Virus record (IMG/VR): IMGVR_UViG_3300033182_000246
Coordinates: 1-22,306 of that record
Source: a virus
Reading direction: 5' to 3' (one strand)
Length of the DNA stretch: 22,306 nucleotides
The number at the start of each line of letters is the position of its first letter. Position 1 is the stretch's first letter. The translations under genes and the position numbers were made by a program. The notes under the pieces were generated by a model. That model was given only the letters and a program-made list of their open reading frames with translations. It was not told the DNA's origin and searched no databases. This document shows, piece by piece, positions 7,665-15,547 of the stretch.

Positions 7665-8781
7665 ACCATTTGACGTAAGCAAATTCCGCAAAGACGTAAC
7701 AAAAGCAATTGACGGAATGAGCTTTGGATTTAATGATCCAACTGATTGGATCTCAACAGGCAACTATGCCTTGAACTACCTTATCTCAGGTGACTTCCAC
7801 AAAGGAATCCCAATGGGCAAGGTTACAGTATTTGCAGGTGAGTCAGGCGCAGGTAAATCATACTTTGCATCAGGCAACATTGTAAAACACGCACAAGAGC
7901 AAGGTATCTTTGTTGTGCTAATTGACTCAGAGAACGCATTAGACGAGAGTTGGTTACACGCATTAGGCGTAGATACGTCAGAAGAGAAACTGCTACGACT
8001 ATCAATGAGTATGATTGATGACGTTGCTAAAACAATTTCGTTGTTTATGAAAGACTACAAGTCAATGGCAGAAGAAGATCGTCCTAAAGTATTGTTTGTA
8101 ATTGACTCGCTAGGTATGTTGCTAACACCAACAGACGTTGACCAGTTTGACAAGGGTGACTTGAAAGGTGACTTAGGTCGTAAGCCTAAGGCACTAACAG
8201 CACTTGTTCGCAACACTGTTAATATGATTGGTGCTTACAACGTAGGCTTAGTAGCAACTAACCACACATACGCTTCACAAGATATGTTTGACCCAGATGA
8301 TAAAATCTCAGGCGGTCAAGGCTTTATCTACGCAAGTTCGATTGTTATTGCAATGCGCAAACTAAAACTTAAAGAAGATGAAGATGGTAACAAGATTTCA
8401 GACGTGCGTGGTATCCGTGCTGCTTGTAAAGTAATGAAAACTCGTTACGCTAAACCATTTGAATCAATTCAAGTTAAGATTCCGTATGAAACTGGTATGA
8501 ACCCATATTCAGGTTTAGTAGACATGGCAGAGAAGCAAGGCTTGCTAACCAAGCAAGGTAACCGATTACGTTATGTTGTAAAAGAAACAGGCGAAGAACT
8601 ACTACAGTTCCGCAAAGCATGGGAAAACAACACAGACGGTTGTTTGGATACACTAATGGAAGATTTCAATTTTGAGGTTCCAAAGGTAAGTAACGATGAT
8701 ATTACTGATGATGAAGTAGTAGAAGATGTTACAAACGAAGTAATGGAACAAGAAGTTGGAGAAGAAACAGTTGAATCCTGA
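7657..8781 (+). CDS. uvsX: UvsX RecA-like recombinase
   Basis: This 374-residue protein (T4 UvsX is 391) is an ATP-dependent strand-exchange protein for recombination-dependent replication. It would work with gp32, encoded upstream, and a UvsY-like mediator encoded downstream. Walker A is GESGAGKS at residues 61-68. Walker B-like FVIDS is at about 147-151. The RecA-type core continues to about residue 325, and the C-terminal tail is strongly acidic, as in many RecA/UvsX proteins. The frame is open further upstream, but ATG 7657 is chosen because GAGGA (7644-7648) lies 8 nt before it and the protein then begins MAKPFDVSKF, leaving no unrelated extension. It overlaps the preceding gene by 8 nt and the following one by 11 nt. 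Confidence 0.95.
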   Translation: MAKPFDVSKFRKDVTKAIDGMSFGFNDPTDWISTGNYALNYLISGDFHKGIPMGKVTVFAGESGAGKSYFASGNIVKHAQEQGIFVVLIDSENALDESWLHALGVDTSEEKLLRLSMSMIDDVAKTISLFMKDYKSMAEEDRPKVLFVIDSLGMLLTPTDVDQFDKGDLKGDLGRKPKALTALVRNTVNMIGAYNVGLVATNHTYASQDMFDPDDKISGGQGFIYASSIVIAMRKLKLKEDEDGNKISDVRGIRAACKVMKTRYAKPFESIQVKIPYETGMNPYSGLVDMAEKQGLLTKQGNRLRYVVKETGEELLQFRKAWENNTDGCLDTLMEDFNFEVPKVSNDDITDDEVVEDVTNEVMEQEVGEETVES

Positions 8782-9019
8782 ACTAGCAGTTGAAATCTGG
8801 GAAGCACTACGTCCTCATATTAGCGGCGCGGATACGCAAGCCGCAGAGGACTTTGCCCAAGTATGTATTGAGAACGGGTTAGAAGCAAGCGAAATGATTG
8901 AGCTTACACAAGACCGCAATATTAAAAAAGCATTTCTACAATTTGTAGACGTTGAGGAAGAAGAAGTCCTCGATGATGATTACGACGAAGACGAAGAACT
9001 GGACTTTGACAATTACTAA
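8771..9019 (+). CDS. Small acidic protein following uvsX
   Basis: This is an 82-residue protein from a TTG start at 8771. That start is chosen because GGAG (8758-8761) lies 9 nt upstream. An alternative TTG at 8756 would add five residues but lacks a good ribosome site. No ATG is available before the conserved-looking beginning NPELAVEIWEALRPHI. The body is predicted helical and the last 20 or so residues are almost entirely Asp/Glu. It overlaps the end of uvsX by 11 nt and the next start by 1 nt (TAATG). Small acidic proteins beside recombinases can act as modulators or DNA mimics, but no function can be assigned here. Confidence 0.75.
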   Translation: MNPELAVEIWEALRPHISGADTQAAEDFAQVCIENGLEASEMIELTQDRNIKKAFLQFVDVEEEEVLDDDYDEDEELDFDNY

Positions 9020-11178
9020 TGAACAACAAAAACACTGTGTACGATTTAGTTATTGCATCTATGCCGTACACTGATTATCTGGTTAACCCGCCTACTGGTC
9101 CTGCTGTGCTTAAAGGTGTAGCAGAAGCACAGGGTTTTAAGATATTAACAGTTGATTTTTCGCTTGAACTGCGAGAGTTTGTTCACAACGGTAACGATAA
9201 TCAGTACCAGGACCATCAGCAGTACTTTGCATCTAACCAAACGATAGACGAAGTTACTGATATAATGATTCCTTATTACTACGATTATATTATTGATCGT
9301 CTAGACAGTCTAGAGTTTCGTTATTTTGGAATGAGTGTATTTTCAATGCTCACACAAAAGGCAGTATTTGAACTTTGCGTGGAGCTGAGAAAACGTCGGC
9401 CTGATATTAAAATTGTTCTAGGTGGACACGGTCTAACCTCTTATAGTCACCACTCAATAAGTAAGTATATTGCAAAAGAAGAATATAAAACTGAGTTCTT
9501 AGATATTATTAAAACTAGGAACTTGGCAGATAGCTTTGTAGTAGGCGAAGGCGAAAACGCAATTATTGATCTCCTTCGAGGCAACACTGATAAATTCACT
9601 CATACGATTACATGGAACGCTGCCAATGACGGATTAAAGTACCCATATCCAAATTGGGATGACTACTACTTAGACTTGTATGACGGTTTAACTGGAAAAA
9701 ATGACATACAGTTATCCCTGGTGTCAAGCAAAGGCTGTGTAAGAAAGTGTGATTTCTGCAATATAGTACAGCACTTTCCTAAGTATCAAAGCAAGGATGG
9801 CGAGTTTCTGGCAGAAGAAATGGCATTCTTATCAAACAAGTACAATATCACTTCCTTTGCTTTCGCTGACTCAATAGCAAACGGCAATCTAGTATCATTA
9901 CGAGAGTTTGTGAAACATACTGCTGACTATAATAACGCTAATCCAGAAAAGTCAGTTACTTGGTCGGGTAACTGGATTGCTCGTCGTAAAGGAATAGTTA
10001 AAGAAGACTTTTATGTGCTCATGAAGCAGTCGGGTGCAGAACACCTGACTGTTGGTGCAGAACACGGTAGCAATCATGTTCTTGATGCGATGAAGAAAAA
10101 AACTGATGTTGAAGGACTGTTATACGAGCTACATCACTTTGATATTAACAATATACAGTGCTCTTTAAATACAATTACAGGTCATTGGGCCGAGACTGCT
10201 GAAGATTTTTTGGAGCATTGCGATGCCTTCATTAAACTGGCTCCAAAGTGTGCCAGCGAAACTATTACAAATATTAATTCCCATATATTTAAGACAATAT
10301 GGGGATCGCCAGCAAACGATAATCCTGGGATCGTAACTGGCATACATGATTACTCGTTAATTTGGTATCATAAAGATAATCCTAACGCTACCTTAAAGGT
10401 TCGACTTAATCGTTATTATCTATTTTTAACAATGCTTATGTATATTGGTATACCTACTAATCGCGATCAGAGTCGCTGGATAAGACATACTGTACAAGAG
10501 CTAAATGATACTTGGCAAGAGTGGAATGAGTTTGCGCAAGAAAACGTTGATCAAAAAAATGTTAATACTTGTCCAACTCTGTCGTTAAACGATAACTGGA
10601 TAGAGCACGTTGAGCAGCGCATTTGTGATTTTAACCCTCAAGGTAAAGTGACTGTTAACTTTTCTGCGCAGTCTGTTAACAGCAACCCAGCTATGTACAT
10701 TAAGGTTAATGATGAAGTAGTTCATTTTGACCAATACAGTACTGGTGATCACACAGTCACAGTAGAGTTTGATAACTGTTTTGATACTGCAACTAGCATT
10801 GCTATAGGAATGAATAATAAAAATTCTGGTGACACACTTGTAGATGACAGCGGTAATATTCTAGCTGACAAGTGTATTGAGTTTCAAAACCTAGTAATTG
10901 ATAATGTTGATATTGTAAAGTATCCAGATTTCTATTATAATAGTGGCAAAGTTAGCTATGTGGTGAATGGAAAAAAAGAACAACCGTGTCCTGGTTTGTA
11001 CGCAAACGGTGTAGTTGAGCTACAAGTTACATATCAGGCTCCTTTCTGGAAACATTTTATGAGTAACTCGCACATTAACTTCTTAGGATGTCATCCAAGT
11101 CACTACGAGAAAAAGATAACTGAGACTCAAGAAGATCTCAAGCTCCTCAAAGATTTAATCAGCAGGTACGAGTACTAA
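9019..11178 (+). CDS. B12-binding-type radical SAM protein with an extra C-terminal domain
   Basis: This 719-residue protein should use a [4Fe-4S] cluster and S-adenosylmethionine to start radical chemistry; its substrate is unknown. Residues about 7-190 resemble a cobalamin-binding fold: PPTGPAVLKGVAEAQGF at 24-40, LGGHGLTSYS at 134-143 and VVGEGEN at 174-180. No DxHxxG motif is seen, as in many radical SAM enzymes of this class. The cluster-binding motif is C240-x3-C244-x2-C247, followed by a TIM-barrel-like region with GAEHGS near 346-351. Residues from about 550 to 719 are extra and beta-rich. They contain an SGDTLVDDSGN loop and resemble a beta-sandwich domain recurring in marine phage proteins and calcium-dependent carbohydrate-binding modules (low certainty). 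The gene is coupled to both neighbours by 1-nt overlaps (TAATG). Plausible substrates are a sugar, lipid or nucleotide; this is inference. Confidence 0.82.
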   Translation: MNNKNTVYDLVIASMPYTDYLVNPPTGPAVLKGVAEAQGFKILTVDFSLELREFVHNGNDNQYQDHQQYFASNQTIDEVTDIMIPYYYDYIIDRLDSLEFRYFGMSVFSMLTQKAVFELCVELRKRRPDIKIVLGGHGLTSYSHHSISKYIAKEEYKTEFLDIIKTRNLADSFVVGEGENAIIDLLRGNTDKFTHTITWNAANDGLKYPYPNWDDYYLDLYDGLTGKNDIQLSLVSSKGCVRKCDFCNIVQHFPKYQSKDGEFLAEEMAFLSNKYNITSFAFADSIANGNLVSLREFVKHTADYNNANPEKSVTWSGNWIARRKGIVKEDFYVLMKQSGAEHLTVGAEHGSNHVLDAMKKKTDVEGLLYELHHFDINNIQCSLNTITGHWAETAEDFLEHCDAFIKLAPKCASETITNINSHIFKTIWGSPANDNPGIVTGIHDYSLIWYHKDNPNATLKVRLNRYYLFLTMLMYIGIPTNRDQSRWIRHTVQELNDTWQEWNEFAQENVDQKNVNTCPTLSLNDNWIEHVEQRICDFNPQGKVTVNFSAQSVNSNPAMYIKVNDEVVHFDQYSTGDHTVTVEFDNCFDTATSIAIGMNNKNSGDTLVDDSGNILADKCIEFQNLVIDNVDIVKYPDFYYNSGKVSYVVNGKKEQPCPGLYANGVVELQVTYQAPFWKHFMSNSHINFLGCHPSHYEKKITETQEDLKLLKDLISRYEY

Positions 11179-11630
11179 TGTGGTATACACGAGTCACAAG
11201 AGATCTATCTAAACTTCCTGAGTTCATTGACTATTATAATGATGAGCTTCAGGAAGCCAAGATGGAATGCGGCATACGAGGTAATGTTGAAAACAACATT
11301 AAACTGTTACCAGGCATTACAGAAACACGCTTTAATCAACTACAAGAGATTGAAGCAGTGTTAAATTATCTCAATATTGAACTTAGAAAAGTGCGTCGCA
11401 AGCACTTTCAAAAGTATTTAGAAGCATACAATCGCGCACTAACTTCGCGCGATGCAGAAAAGTATGTAGATGGCGAGGGCGAAGTAATTGATATGGAACT
11501 TCTTATTAACGAAGTTGCACTACTACGCAATCGTTACCTAGGCATTATGAAAGGCCTAGACGCAAAACAATGGCAAATGGGACACATTGTTAAACTAAGA
11601 ACAGCAGGTATGGAAGATGTTACAGTCTAA
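11178..11630 (+). CDS. uvsY: UvsY-like recombination mediator
   Basis: This 150-residue protein (T4 UvsY is 137) would load UvsX on gp32-covered single-stranded DNA. It is predicted largely helical and charged. The middle has a basic segment, LRKVRRKHFQKYLEAYNRAL, and then a DAEKYVDGEG turn. The C-terminus ends with a WQMGHIVKLRTAGME segment comparable with the end of T4 UvsY. Assignment rests on size, helical pattern and position in the uvsX operon rather than on a diagnostic motif, so it is probable, not certain. The start overlaps the previous stop by 1 nt (TAATG) and the following gene overlaps its end by 14 nt. Confidence 0.65.
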   Translation: MWYTRVTRDLSKLPEFIDYYNDELQEAKMECGIRGNVENNIKLLPGITETRFNQLQEIEAVLNYLNIELRKVRRKHFQKYLEAYNRALTSRDAEKYVDGEGEVIDMELLINEVALLRNRYLGIMKGLDAKQWQMGHIVKLRTAGMEDVTV

Positions 11631-12354
11631 CCCAGGACAACAAGTACTTGACCTACTAGAAGGTTATGGCACCTTTATGGAGTCAATTGATACACTATGT
11701 GATATGGGCTGCGGCAACGGCAGTGACTTGGAATGGTGGGCTACTCGCGCACTACTTGATGATGATGGAAACAAGATACCACTTAATATTAAGTGTACTG
11801 GTGTTGATCTCAGAGACCGTATGACTGAAGCCAAGCAGTACAAAAACGTTGTATTTGAAAATAGAGACTTTGAACAGCGTCTTGAAAATCCTGCAAAGAA
11901 GTATGACGTAATTTGGTGTAACAATGCGTTTCAGTATGCTGTTGACCCACTAGAGACACTAAAGGCCTGGCGCGATTTAATGACCGAGGGCGGTATGCTT
12001 GTAATGGTAGTGCCTGCTACTACATACCTGGAAAATAATCGCACGGTTATAACACAAGGAGCCCACACACTATTTCACTACACAACAGTTAGCCTTATAC
12101 ATATACTCGCAATGACTGGATTTGAAACTGCGTTTATGCAGCAGGAGTTAGGAGATCCGTGGATTAAACTTGTTGCCTATAAGAGTAAACATGGACCGTT
12201 TGATCCTAAAACTACAAGTATGTACGACTTGATGGGCAAACAGTTATTTCCGCATTCAGCAGAAGAATGCGTACACAACTACGGATACCTGCGTCAAGAT
12301 CAACTTACTCTACCGTGGTTAGATAAATCCCTACGCTGGCACGGAAACGATTAA
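11617..12354 (+). CDS. Class I SAM-dependent methyltransferase
   Basis: This is a 245-residue protein. Motif I is DMGCGNGSD (about residues 28-36), with an acidic end of strand 2 at GVDLRDR (about 63-69). Motif IV-like VIWCNNAFQYA lies near 98-108, and a GGMLVMVVPA strand near 125-134. This is the standard Rossmann methyltransferase order. The IWCNNAFQYAVDPLETL pattern resembles trans-aconitate/UbiE-like small-molecule methyltransferases more than DNA methylases; no DPPY/NPPF motif is present. It overlaps the uvsY-like gene by 14 nt and ends the recombination operon, just before the late promoter of the glycan module. It may belong functionally to either block. Confidence 0.82.
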   Translation: MLQSNPGQQVLDLLEGYGTFMESIDTLCDMGCGNGSDLEWWATRALLDDDGNKIPLNIKCTGVDLRDRMTEAKQYKNVVFENRDFEQRLENPAKKYDVIWCNNAFQYAVDPLETLKAWRDLMTEGGMLVMVVPATTYLENNRTVITQGAHTLFHYTTVSLIHILAMTGFETAFMQQELGDPWIKLVAYKSKHGPFDPKTTSMYDLMGKQLFPHSAEECVHNYGYLRQDQLTLPWLDKSLRWHGND

Positions 12355-12375
12355 TCAAATATAAACTTAGCCGTT

Positions 12376-12383
12376 AATAAATA
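12376..12383 (+). promoter_or_regulatory. T4/cyanophage-type late promoter AATAAATA
   Basis: AATAAATA is one mismatch from T4 TATAAATA and fits the relaxed NATAAATA form described for cyanophages. It ends 5 nt before the ATG at 12389 in the 34-nt gap between the methyltransferase gene and the glycan operon. There is no Shine-Dalgarno before that ATG, so initiation at about 12389 would give a leaderless message. Confidence 0.6.
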
Positions 12384-12388
12384 CAGCT

Positions 12389-13162
12389 ATGACTACAGTT
12401 GTATTAGCTACAGGCGGTTTTGACCCGATTCACTCAGGACACATTTCTCTATTAGAAGAAGCCAAGCAACTTGGCGATTATCTGGTAGTAGGCGCTAACA
12501 GCGACAACTGGCTTATTCGTAAGAAAGGACGCTACTTCCTGCCCTGGTATGAACGTGCAAAGATATTAGCAAGCCTAAAGCCAGTTGATCAAGTTATTGC
12601 GTTTAACGACAATGACAATACAGCCTGCGACGCTATTCAGATCTGTTTAGATAAATTTCCCAACGCAAGCAAAATTATTTTCATCAATGGCGGAGACCGC
12701 ACACAAGACAACATTCCCGAAATGGACAAGTTTTCAGGCAGAGACAGAGTTGTGTTTGCATTTGGAGTTGGCGGCGAAGATAAAAAGAACTCATCAAGCT
12801 GGATACTGGAACAGTGGAAAGCACCGCGCACAGATAGAGAATGGGGATACTATCGTGTTATACACAATGTAGGATTGGGTGTTAAGGTAAAAGAACTTAC
12901 AGTAGAGCCAGGTAAAACACTTAGTATGCAACGCCACGCTAAACGCAGCGAATATTGGTTTGTGGCAGAAGGCAAAGGACTTATTAACAGAGCACTCTCT
13001 GATGGTTACGCATTGCCTAGTCTAGAACTAGAAGAACACGATCAACTGGTTATTCCTGTAGGCGAATGGCACCAACTGGTAAACCCATACGATGCGCCAC
13101 TTAAGGTAGTAGAAATTCAATACGGCGAGGACTGTATTGAAGAGGACATTGAGCGCAAATGA
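12389..13162 (+). CDS. Fusion of a cytidylyltransferase-like domain and a PMI-type cupin
   Basis: This is a 257-residue two-domain protein. Residues 1 to about 145 are a nucleotidyltransferase of the TagD/HldE-C/CoaD superfamily: GGFDPIHSGH at 9-18 with the catalytic HxGH at 15-18, and a second nucleotide-binding element around NSSSWIL at 134-140. Such domains activate sugar or polyol phosphates as CDP or ADP derivatives. Residues about 150-257 are a cupin like the C-terminal part of type II mannose-6-phosphate isomerase. They include PGKTLSMQRHAKRSEYWFVAEG at about 174-195 and PVGEWHQLVNP at about 223-233, with H183, E188 and H228 as likely metal ligands. It is the first gene of a plus-strand operon whose later genes overlap by 4 nt. 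It probably supplies the activated sugar for the glycosyltransferases (inference). Confidence 0.85.
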   Translation: MTTVVLATGGFDPIHSGHISLLEEAKQLGDYLVVGANSDNWLIRKKGRYFLPWYERAKILASLKPVDQVIAFNDNDNTACDAIQICLDKFPNASKIIFINGGDRTQDNIPEMDKFSGRDRVVFAFGVGGEDKKNSSSWILEQWKAPRTDREWGYYRVIHNVGLGVKVKELTVEPGKTLSMQRHAKRSEYWFVAEGKGLINRALSDGYALPSLELEEHDQLVIPVGEWHQLVNPYDAPLKVVEIQYGEDCIEEDIERK

Positions 13163-13836
13163 TACCAATTTTTATAGGATACGACCCACGTGAAGCTATT
13201 GCATACCACACTTGTGTTAACAGTATCATTAGGCATAGCAGCCAACCTGTTAGCATTACACCACTTGCTCTCAACAATTTAACAGACTACGACGAAAAGC
13301 ATACTGATGGGAGTAACCATTTTATCTATTCACGGTTTCTTGTGCCTCATTTAATGGGCTACAAGGGCTGGGCTATCTTTATGGATGGCGATATGGTTGT
13401 TAAAGACGATATTGCTCAACTGTGGGACTTGCGACAACCAGACAAAGACGTAATGGTTGTTAAACACGATTACAAGACAAAACGTACTACTAAATACCTA
13501 GGATCAAAAAACGAGGACTATCCTCGCAAAAACTGGTCTAGCGTAATACTTTGGAACTGCGGTACTAATGCTAATTTAGAACTTACAGCAGAACGAGTAC
13601 AGCAATCGCCTGGGTCGTACCTACATCGCTTTAGTTGGATTAAGGATGAACGCATTGGCGAACTACCCGCTGAGTGGAATTGGCTACCAGACGAGTATGG
13701 TGAGAACTCAGACGCAAAACTATTACACTATACACTAGGCACGCCTAGTTTCCACGAGTTTGCTGACACACCGCAAGGTGCTGAATGGCATAGAGAACGC
13801 ATACTAGCAGAATATTGCGAGCAACACGGATTATGA
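13159..13836 (+). CDS. Glycosyltransferase, GT-A fold (GT8-like)
   Basis: This 225-residue protein begins IPIFIGYDPREAIAYHTCVNSI, typical of small phage and bacterial GT8-related enzymes. The metal/nucleotide-sugar-binding motif is DGD at 76-78 within WAIFMDGDMVV. A WSSVILWNC segment near 126-134 and an LLHYTLGTPS segment near 189-198 match the expected acceptor and C-terminal HxxG-like regions, although the canonical HxxGxxKPW is not complete. The start overlaps the previous stop as ATGA. It would transfer a sugar from a nucleotide donor to an unknown acceptor. Confidence 0.83.
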   Translation: MIPIFIGYDPREAIAYHTCVNSIIRHSSQPVSITPLALNNLTDYDEKHTDGSNHFIYSRFLVPHLMGYKGWAIFMDGDMVVKDDIAQLWDLRQPDKDVMVVKHDYKTKRTTKYLGSKNEDYPRKNWSSVILWNCGTNANLELTAERVQQSPGSYLHRFSWIKDERIGELPAEWNWLPDEYGENSDAKLLHYTLGTPSFHEFADTPQGAEWHRERILAEYCEQHGL

Positions 13837-14615
13837 TTTTTTTAAGCAAAGACGGTGAGGACAGATATGTTAATGACTTCGCTCGAGGATGTAACACTAA
13901 ACCTACTAATACTGATGATTTTAGTTATGAGTCAAGCGATGATAGCATTGTACTTCGCGGAATTCTTAAACATAAAATAATGAAACAATGCTGGAAGGAC
14001 AAGCGAGACTTCTACTATATTGACACAGGATATTTTGGTAATGCACGTTTTAAGATGTGGCATAGAATTGTTAAAAACAATCTTCAGCACGATAAGATTA
14101 TACAACGACCCGATGACAGATTTAAAAAGTTTGGAAAAACTATTCATGAATGGAAAACCGGACGCAAAATCTTAATTGCAGCACCCGACGAAAAGCCGTG
14201 TAAGTTCTACGGCATTGATCGGCAAGAGTGGATTGATACTACCGTTGAGAAACTTAAAAAGTCTACAGACAGACCAATTGAAGTGCGTGAGCGTATTAGT
14301 TCGCGGCTAGGACGTATCGCAGATCCGCTAGAAAAAGCACTAGCAGATGATGTACACGCATTGGTAACGTTTAACAGTGTAGCAGCAACAGAAGCATTAT
14401 TCTTTGGCGTACCCGTATTCATTCACGCAATGGGCACTAAGGTAGTTAATGCTGCTAATCCACTTGCGTATAAAGATTTACGACGTATTGAAAAACCTAA
14501 GTACGCAGACGACGATGAGCGTTATGCGTGGGCATGTCATCTAGCATACGGACAGTTCCATACTTCAGAAATGCAAAATGGATCTGCACTAGATAAACTA
14601 CGGGATTGGTTTTGA
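13833..14615 (+). CDS. KpsS/KpsC-like paralogue A, possible glycosyltransferase with altered catalytic motif
   Basis: This 260-residue protein starts at ATG 13833 and overlaps the previous stop as ATGA. A TTG six codons earlier is less likely. The C-terminal half shares its motif order with three other genes in this window: an STDRPIEV strand, then VTFNSVAATEALFFGVPVF, then a KYADDDERYAWACHLAYGQF segment and a final GSALDKLRDWF. The NSxxxxEALxxGxPVF element is typical of the capsule-synthesis KpsS/KpsC-like (GT-B) family. In paralogues B, C and D the first strand continues as RPHP; here the position reads RERI. The active-site His/Pro may therefore be lost, so this copy could be inactive or have a changed role. 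Confidence 0.7.
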   Translation: MIFLSKDGEDRYVNDFARGCNTKPTNTDDFSYESSDDSIVLRGILKHKIMKQCWKDKRDFYYIDTGYFGNARFKMWHRIVKNNLQHDKIIQRPDDRFKKFGKTIHEWKTGRKILIAAPDEKPCKFYGIDRQEWIDTTVEKLKKSTDRPIEVRERISSRLGRIADPLEKALADDVHALVTFNSVAATEALFFGVPVFIHAMGTKVVNAANPLAYKDLRRIEKPKYADDDERYAWACHLAYGQFHTSEMQNGSALDKLRDWF

Positions 14616-15547
14616 AAGTAGTTTCATATTTGGGCGGTATTCCAAGCGTACACAAGAACCCTGAAAAAAGCGAAATGCTTGTGCGGTTTGTAGAGGGTGT
14701 ACGACGTCTTGGCGACCACGGTATAGAACATTATAACAGAGATTTAGTACCTGCAGATGTAGGCGTTATACAAGGATGGGTACACGAAGACTCGCCTGAG
14801 ACACCACACTTAAAACTACGCAGACGTGTTAGCGAAAACACTGATAATCGTCATACCATTATTATAGACTCAAACCTGTTTAACTACACAGGACAAAAGC
14901 AACACCAGTATCATCGTTATAGTATGGACGGTGTATTCCCTAACACAGGCAATTACTTTAACAGCGAAGTAAACCCTGCACGTTGGCAGCAGATACAGCG
15001 TGAGTATAACATCAGTTTAAAAGATTGGCAGCCAAGGGGCTCTAACATACTCTTATGCTTGCAACGCAATGGCGGCTGGAGTATGAGTGGATTAGGTGTA
15101 GTTGAATGGCTACTTAAAACAGTTAAACGCATACGCAAATACACAGACAGACCTATTGTTGTTAGACCTCATCCTGGTGATAAAAAAGCCAGTATATACT
15201 TAACAGCAGCATTTGAAGCAGACAACCAATTGCGTAACAGCAACGGTGTGCATCTAAGTACGCAGTCTAGTATATTGGATGATTTTAACCAAACCTGGGC
15301 AGTTGTTACATACAATAGTAGTCCTGGTGTAGCAGCAGCAATAGAAGGCTTGCCTGTGTTTGTTACAGATCCTTTTCCAAGTCGCAGCCAAGCGTCACCT
15401 GTTGCTAACGAATTTTTAAAAGATATTGAAAACCCGCAATACTTTGAACGTGAGCGATGGATTGAAAAGATCTGTATGAGCCACTGGAAGTTTGAAGAAC
15501 TAAGCAACGGAAGCGCATGGGCGCACATAAGAGGATATTGTAAATGA
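14612..15547 (+). CDS. KpsS/KpsC-like paralogue B, putative polysaccharide glycosyltransferase
   Basis: This is a 311-residue protein. TTG 14612 is chosen because it overlaps the previous stop as TTGA, mirroring the ATGA junctions of this operon. GGGA also lies 6 nt upstream, and the protein then begins MKVVSYLGG like paralogue D (MKTIAYFPN). A TTG two codons earlier is possible. Motifs in order are ILLCLQRNGGWS near 146-157, YTDRPIVVRPHPG near 179-191, VVTYNSSPGVAAAIEGLPVF near 232-251, and a final WKFEELSNGSAWAHIRGY. RPHP plus NSxxGxxA...G.PVF is the signature of KpsS/KpsC-like capsule glycosyltransferases. No membrane segment or signal peptide is visible, so it is cytoplasmic. Confidence 0.78.
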   Translation: MKVVSYLGGIPSVHKNPEKSEMLVRFVEGVRRLGDHGIEHYNRDLVPADVGVIQGWVHEDSPETPHLKLRRRVSENTDNRHTIIIDSNLFNYTGQKQHQYHRYSMDGVFPNTGNYFNSEVNPARWQQIQREYNISLKDWQPRGSNILLCLQRNGGWSMSGLGVVEWLLKTVKRIRKYTDRPIVVRPHPGDKKASIYLTAAFEADNQLRNSNGVHLSTQSSILDDFNQTWAVVTYNSSPGVAAAIEGLPVFVTDPFPSRSQASPVANEFLKDIENPQYFERERWIEKICMSHWKFEELSNGSAWAHIRGYCK

